From positions 51,484-66,652 of the forward strand of contig WELB01000340.1 of assembly GCA_009602725.1 (NCBI GenBank): 15,169 nucleotides of DNA, in the 5' to 3' direction. Shown piece by piece: positions 10,028-15,169 of this stretch (its first letter is position 1; every line of letters begins with the position of its first letter). The notes beneath the pieces are model-generated. The model saw nothing but the letters and a program-made list of their open reading frames with translations. It searched no databases and was not told the DNA's origin. The translations under genes were made by a program, and so were the position numbers. This stretch comes from Spirogloea muscicola. Taxonomy: Eukaryota; Streptophyta; Zygnematophyceae; Spirogloeales; Spirogloeaceae.

Positions 10028-12256
10028 ATGTTCGACCCGGCGGGCGTCTCGCAGCTGCTCGGAGCGTCCTACCTCGGCAGCCGGCTGGCCCCCGGCCGCC
10101 CAGCGGCGCGCCCCGATCTGGCGGCGGCGGGGCTGCCTGGCCTGCGCCTGCCAGTGAACCCCGCCTTCGCCACGCCGCTGGCCGATCTGACCGCCGTCAA
10201 GCGCGTGGCGCCGCACTTCATCCCGGCTGCCACAGAGGGCAAGGGGGGCGTGAAGAAGGGGTCCGTCACCGGCTTCCTCGTCGACTTCCTCATGGGCGGC
10301 GTGTCGGCCGCCGTCTCCAAGACCGCCGCCGCCCCCATCGAGCGCGTCAAGCTCCTGATCCAGAACCAGGACGAGATGCTCAAGCAGGGGCGCCTGTCGG
10401 AGCCGTACAAGGGCATCGGCGAGTGCTTTGCCCGCACCGTCAAGGACGAGGGCGTCCTGGCTCTGTGGCGTGGCAACACCGCCAACGTCATCCGCTACTT
10501 CCCCACTCAGGTCCTTGCAGAGCCTTGCAGCACCCTAACTTAACTGGCTTGCAAGTGCGAGCCTAGGGCTGTGTGTGTATGTATTATAGATGTAATTAAA
10601 ATTGCGCTTGCTTGATATCTGCTAATCACGAGCAAGAGGTGCGACGCGCATGGCAGGCTCTGAACTTTGCGTTCAAGGACTACTTCAAGAAGCTATTCGG
10701 GTTCAAGAAGGACAGGGATGGTTACTGGAAGTGGTTCGCTGGCAACCTCGCTTCCGGAGGCGCAGCTGGCGCTTCTTCCCTTGCCTTTGTCTACTCTCTG
10801 GACTATGCTCGTACGCGCCTTGCCAATGACAATAAATCTGCCAAGAAGGGAGGCGAGCGTCAATTCAACGGCCTCATTGATGTTTACAGGCAAACTCCAA
10901 CACCTGCCGCTGTTCTCAGCCTCCATCTGTCCACAAAAGTCAATGTTGCATCTTGCTGTCAGCTCTGATTAGCGAGCCTTGCTGTGCCCCTCAAGATCCA
11001 TCCTGGATGCATCTTCACAATCTAAAGCTGGATATTGCATGAAACCGCAGGAAGACCCTTGCCACTGATGGCATTGCTGGACTTTACCGTGGTTTTACTA
11101 TTTCGTGCGTGGGAATTATTGTGTACCGTGGCCTGTACTTTGGAATGTATGATTCTCTAAAGCCTGTGGTCCTGACTGGCAACCTTGAGGTAGAGTCCAC
11201 AACCTCATGTAGACCACATTCTGTATGACTCAGATCGCAAGATTGCTGTGTGGTTGCCGCACGATTCTTTCATCTAGAGCTTCTTTGAGCTCAATGTCTC
11301 TTGGTAGTTGGCACTGCTCTGCACTTTGCTTGAAGTTGTTGGCAATGCTGCTCGCAAATTCGTTGGGGTCCATGTGGCACCTTGTGACTAACTAGTCTTG
11401 TTGGGCTCATGCTATCTGTGTACATTGAATCGAGCAATGTATGCGCAGGGAAGCTTCTTGGCCAGTTTCTTGCTGGGTTGGGGTATTACTATCGGAGCAG
11501 GCCTGGCTTCATATCCTATTGATACTGTCCGCCGTCGTATGATGATGACGTCTGGACAAGCCGTTAAATACAAGAGCTCTATGGATGCATTCAGTCAGGT
11601 ACCTGCAAGACCAAAAGCACAAGCTACCGACTCAAACAGCAGATGACCAGACTGCAGGAAGACAATGTTGGTATATCCAGTCCATCTTGTCCAGCTTGTC
11701 AGCCAGTTGTGATTAGTTGCTCTCGTCAATATCACGCTGTTCGTTCACGCGGAGTGACCTTGCTGTTTCACTATGCAGATTATGGCCAAGGAAGGTGTGT
11801 CATCGTTGTTCAAGGGAGCTGGGGCGAATATTCTTCGTGCAGTTGCTGGTGCTGGAGTACTTGCTGGCTACGATCAGTTGCAGGTCCAGCTATTTCCTTG
11901 CAGCATCTTCTTCTTGTGTTCAAGTGTGCTTGCAGGAGATTGACTTGTCAGGAATGTCAGGCCTTCCTGCCAGCTATGTGCCTCAAGGGAGGCATTGTGC
12001 CTCAAGAGACATAGCTATAACTACCAGTGCAAGCATTGAGCTCGATGCATTTTGTATCTCTGAATGGATCTTAGATCCACCCAGTAGATGTCATTGCTGC
12101 TGTCTTCCAGTAATTACCTTCAATCTTCCACTTGGAATGCTCTCCAGTTGGTGCTTCACTTACCGCGTTGAGTACATTAACGTTGCTACTTGCCTGCTGG
12201 CGTGGACCTTGCAGCTGCTCTTCTTTGGCAAAGCCTACGGCGGTGGAGGCGGTTAG
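10028..12256 (+). CDS. AAC: Mitochondrial ADP/ATP carrier (adenine nucleotide translocator), 6 exons
   Basis: Inner-membrane antiporter exchanging matrix ATP for cytosolic ADP. Exons: 10028-10510, 10657-10889, 11051-11189, 11449-11598, 11779-11883, 12215-12256. The product is about 383 aa, the size of land-plant carriers. Residues about 1-81 form an Ala/Pro/Arg-containing extension of the kind cleaved from plant carriers. Three mitochondrial-carrier repeats follow, with signatures PIERVK (repeat 1), SLDYAR (repeat 2, the usual Ser variant) and PIDTVR (repeat 3). The diagnostic RRRMMM of ADP/ATP carriers is intact, as are [20 protein letters not shown] and [16 protein letters not shown]. The protein ends in a Gly-rich tail. 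Intron 2 (10890-11050) starts with GC rather than GT. The ATG at 10028 (cgccacaATG) gives the family-like N-terminus, but the frame is open back to an ATG at 9794. Confidence 0.96.
10890..11050 (+). other. Putative GC-AG intron in the ADP/ATP carrier gene
   Basis: Exon 2 ends TACAG and the intron begins gcaaac; it ends accgcag before GAAGACC. Joining there restores Tyr-Arg-Lys-Thr-Leu, exactly as expected for the family, in phase 2. The only nearby GT (10882, gtttac) would shift the frame into exon 3. GC-AG is a known minor class of U2 introns. Confidence 0.8.
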
Positions 12257-13669
12257 AGTTGAGGCCAAGTTGAGCTTTCTAGGTGATGCCGATCCATGGA
12301 GAAGTACGCATGTGCTTGATATACGAGGGCGTGGTGGGAGTGAGTATGGGACAATGTCATCTGTTAAAGTGGCTTGATGTCCAGCAGCTGGACACGGATT
12401 TAAAGCATGAACTGAGATGCCGCTTAGCTGGTATGCTAGCGATGCAATGCCAAGATAGAGGACATCTGTTGACCAGTGATTTATGACTTTGGCTCTCAAC
12501 GATGCCCTGGTGCTGGCACGGACTCTGAAGTTGTTGGATTGGGTACCTGCACGTTTGGCCTTCTCTTCTGCTGCACATTCATTTGTCATCGCCTGTGAGA
12601 GGTCCTTGTGGAAGAGATGTCCAGGAGCCATCATTGGAGATACTTGGTCACTTTTGATATGTGGTGAGCGCCAACCTTGTAAGCATGGAAAAAAAATTGC
12701 ATTCATTCCTGCATGTGGTCCTCCAAGCAATGCGAGCCGCGTTGCAAGCACTTTCCGTTTGTGCTAAAATGTTGGGCACAAGTGACACGTACAGCTACGT
12801 ACATAGCTGACGGTATGGTCACATGGAAGGTAGATGCTTGTCTCCACCAATATATCCCAGTGGCTTGCAAGTCGGCAACTTTGTAAAGAGCCATGCACAT
12901 TCATCTCAACTGCTACTGCGATGCAACCTCCTGCAACAAAAAGTGCACACATGCTTTGCACATTTGGATGCGTGCATGCTCGAGTTTTCGAGCCCAGGGC
13001 TTGAAGCTGGAGAGTGCAGCCATTGGCAAGCTTGTGCTGCAGCCTGCTCCAAATGCCTCAATGATATGCTGGACCAATAAGCCGAGGGCAGCACTTGATG
13101 AACCCAGGTACAGACACTGCTTCTCAAGGCAGAGGCCAATGAGCTCACACGAAACTAGTTCCAGGGATCCCCCCAAGCAAAGCCGGATTATCTTGCAACC
13201 TCGTGATTGTCCATGACAAATTCACTGGAGTTGGAGTGGTGCTGCAGGCATCGGCCGCTGCTCAACCTGCTAGTCCACCTTCACCCAAGAACAGCTTACG
13301 GTTCTGATTAATCAAATTCAGCCACAAGTCTAAATAGGGCCACACCGCCAGGCTTGACCTGCTTGAGAGCTACAGCATCAAATTGTTTCAATCAATGGAG
13401 CTCGCTTCAAGACCGCCAATACAGTTTAGATGTCTGCCTTCTATCCTCCACTATCTTTCAAGGCGCTTGCTGCATTGGACGACAGGCGAATGCTTGCACT
13501 TTGCAGATCGACTTTGACAATGCAGGAGTGCGAGCCAACCAATTAGGAGCGTGAGAAGTGTTTTAAGTACTAAATTGGCACAATATGGATGTCAAGTCAC
13601 ACAGTGCAATGCAGGGGCTGGCTGCCAGCCTGCGCAAGCTGCCCGCTTGGCGTTGCCGTGCTTAGAACG
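12257..13669. other. Intergenic region between convergent carrier and ceramide synthase genes
   Basis: About 1.4 kb without a supportable gene. It must contain two 3' UTRs. Plus-strand TGTAA occurs at 12678-12682 and 12882-12886, both rather far from the carrier stop (12254-12256). The open frames present, including a 226-codon one on the minus strand at 12071-12751, have no recognisable domain or start context, and that one overlaps the carrier's last exon. I saw no tRNA or obvious repeat by eye. Confidence 0.55.
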
Positions 13670-14869
13670 TCAGTCCTCGTCCTCCGAATCTGCAAGAAGC
13701 AGCACCCAAGGAGCGTCTCAGTGGTCACCAACTGTGCGCTGCAGGGCGAGCACACTCATGTAGGAGGCTCTGCTCTCTCAAGCTAATGTCCTGCCACAGC
13801 ATGACCAGCTTTCGTATGCGGTGGATGGCGCACCTTCGCGGTCGTCCTTAGCCACAGTGCCGGACGCAAAGAGCTGCTTGACGAGGATGCGGTAGATGAG
13901 AATCCACCAGTAAATGTGCAGCACGAGCAGCATAATAAGCAGCGTGTTGAAGGTATAATAGAGCATCGGACCATCGTACTTGTGCTTCTCCTTGTTCAGC
14001 ACCTTGAGCACCTCGTAGCTGCCGCATGGAGAATGCTATTAGTAGTGGCAGCAGCGGCGGCTGAAGGCCGTTGTGCTTTTTGTGAAGTCTTTCGAGTTGG
14101 AGGCTTGAGAACAGGCCACAAGGATGGCAAAAGCTAGGCTTATGGCTTGAACTAATATAAATCCACACACTGAGATGATAACTAGGCTTCTGGGGCTGAG
14201 GGTTAGGGGTCATAGCTGCAAGGGCTAGACTTAGATACTGAGAATTGGGAGCTGGGTGAGCGTACGTGGTGCTCCAGATGACCCAGAACGGGTAGTAGAC
14301 GAGGCGCAGGAGCAGCCAGGAGAGCGCAAAGAGCGCAAAGTTGGTGGTGGCGCCGAGGTCGAACTGGCAGTAGCGGCTGAGCTTGGCCAGCTCCAGCCAC
14401 ACATCGCTCGCGTCGTGGATGGCCACCACCACCGATCCAATGCGCGCAAACCTGGCCGCGCTTGGCGGCAAGTCAGAAGCTGACTTTCACTAAGCACTGA
14501 TACAGTACTTCAAATATCAAAAAGCCCACTTCAGACCTACGTAAGTATGCTACTTGACATTGCGCAGCTTGCTTTGATACGATGCTAAATTCTCCAGGGC
14601 GTGTCTTGTGATCATTGGCAAGCAATGTAAAATAAGCGGCAAATCTCTGATGTGGGTCTGGGGCTTGCTCGAAGTGTTAATGGCCGAGGACAGTGTGGGA
14701 GGCAGTGGTGCACCTGGCGACATAGGAGAAGACGATGAGGAGGACAGAGGCGATGTGGTGGGCCATGGAGACGCCGAAGTCCTTGCGGCGCGTCTCCCAG
14801 AACACGAGCGCGAAGATGGAGTAGGTGTAGAAGCCCCCCATGAACATGTACAGCGTCTTGAGCTTGTAC
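13670..14869 (-). CDS. LAG1: Ceramide synthase, LAG1/TLC-domain protein (5' part outside window)
   Basis: ER membrane enzyme that N-acylates sphingoid bases with acyl-CoA to form (dihydro)ceramide. Exons in transcription order: 14869-14714, 14451-14266, 14018-13834, 13689-13670, together about 181 codons with matching phases. The segment covers most of the TLC domain: [20 protein letters not shown], then the paired His of SMAHHIAS (catalytic in the Lag1 motif), [35 protein letters not shown] and a last hydrophobic span, [20 protein letters not shown]. It ends in an acidic tail, DREDSEDED, typical of ceramide synthases. The terminal exon is only 20 nt. Exons for the N-terminal third are not found between 14870 and the window end, so the gene continues to the right, or they fall in an assembly gap by the poly-G run. 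A non-ceramide TLC protein is unlikely given HH, HDASDV and the acidic tail. Confidence 0.93.
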
Positions 14870-15091
14870 CTACGTAACAGGCAATGCCATGGCCATTGGA
14901 AGGACCCCAGGGTTTAGCACTTTGCAGTAGATCAAAATCCACTACTCCATCCGTTAATAGGACCAGATAGTCGTCTTGCCATATTGAGATAAATCTTTGT
15001 TCTCTCATGGTGACCGATCGCATGCTACTAAGACACTGGTGCACCCTGACTTGAAACATTCAAACGACAGAAGAATAGCAGGACCCCAAAC

Positions 15092-15110
15092 CCCTAAAAC
15101 TAACCCTAAA
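15092..15110 (+). repeat. Two CCCTAAA telomere-type heptamers
   Basis: CCCTAAA occurs at 15092-15098 and again at 15104-15110, separated by ACTAA, followed by the degenerate cccttgaccctgaa. CCCTAAA is the plant/Chlorella-type telomere unit. With only two units this is at most an interstitial or degenerate trace. Confidence 0.4.
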
Positions 15111-15149
15111 CCCTTGACCCTGAATGCATGGTTTAATGCGTGAATAGAT

Positions 15150-15168
15150 GGGGGGGGGGGGGGGGGGG
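15150..15168 (+). repeat. Poly-G homopolymer run at the end of the window
   Basis: Nineteen consecutive G, followed by T as the last base. A run of this length is a common cause of sequencing slippage and contig ends, so its true length is uncertain. Confidence 0.9.
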
Positions 15169-15169
15169 T

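Larger units (their letters stand above)
14870..15169. other. Intronic or non-coding stretch at the window's right edge
   Basis: This 300-bp end lies upstream of the first visible ceramide synthase exon and is probably an intron, with its acceptor at 14870-14871 on the minus strand. A minus-strand frame is open from 15059, but it reads through the acceptor in the wrong frame and shows nothing like the expected upstream part of the family. Two CCCTAAA heptamers and a G homopolymer lie at its end. Confidence 0.5.

Noticed and set aside
12071-12751. 226-codon open frame on the minus strand
   Set aside because: No recognisable domain, composition unlike the neighbouring proteins, and it overlaps the last exon of the carrier gene antisense; probably chance.

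Overview
The window looks like nuclear DNA from a green alga, most plausibly a Chlorella-like trebouxiophyte. Four protein-coding genes are cut into many short exons by introns of about 86-336 bp, nearly all GT-AG. The GC content is high and strongly uneven. The best match I can recall for the ADP/ATP carrier is the land-plant type, and TGTAA, the algal-type polyadenylation motif, lies just past one stop codon. Species assignment is an inference.

Layout, left to right, strictly alternating in strand. (1) Plus strand, about 229-5704: polynucleotide phosphorylase in 15 exons, with a possible additional 5' exon at the window edge. (2) Minus strand, 9441 down to 6268: a TM9-superfamily (EMP70/nonaspanin) membrane protein in 7 exons. 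(3) Plus strand, 10028-12256: mitochondrial ADP/ATP carrier in 6 exons, one intron of which appears to be GC-AG. (4) Minus strand, from beyond 14869 down to 13670: the 3' part of a LAG1/TLC-domain ceramide synthase, 4 exons in the window including a 20-nt terminal exon. Genes 1/2 and 3/4 are convergent. Genes 2/3 are divergent and share a 586-bp GC-rich intergenic region carrying a CACGTG palindrome, a G-quadruplex-type motif and a CCG repeat.

The genes are unrelated housekeeping functions: organellar RNA decay, Golgi/endosomal membrane traffic, mitochondrial nucleotide exchange and ER sphingolipid synthesis. They do not form a pathway, and I see no mobile element, CRISPR array, RNA gene or novel system. 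Exon boundaries were assigned by requiring GT/GC-AG ends, preserved phase and continuity with the protein families; every junction is phase-consistent, but none is confirmed by transcripts. The points worth a second look are gene-structure oddities (GC-AG intron, tiny exon, long low-complexity PNPase linker, uncertain N-termini) and the architecture of the shared promoter.
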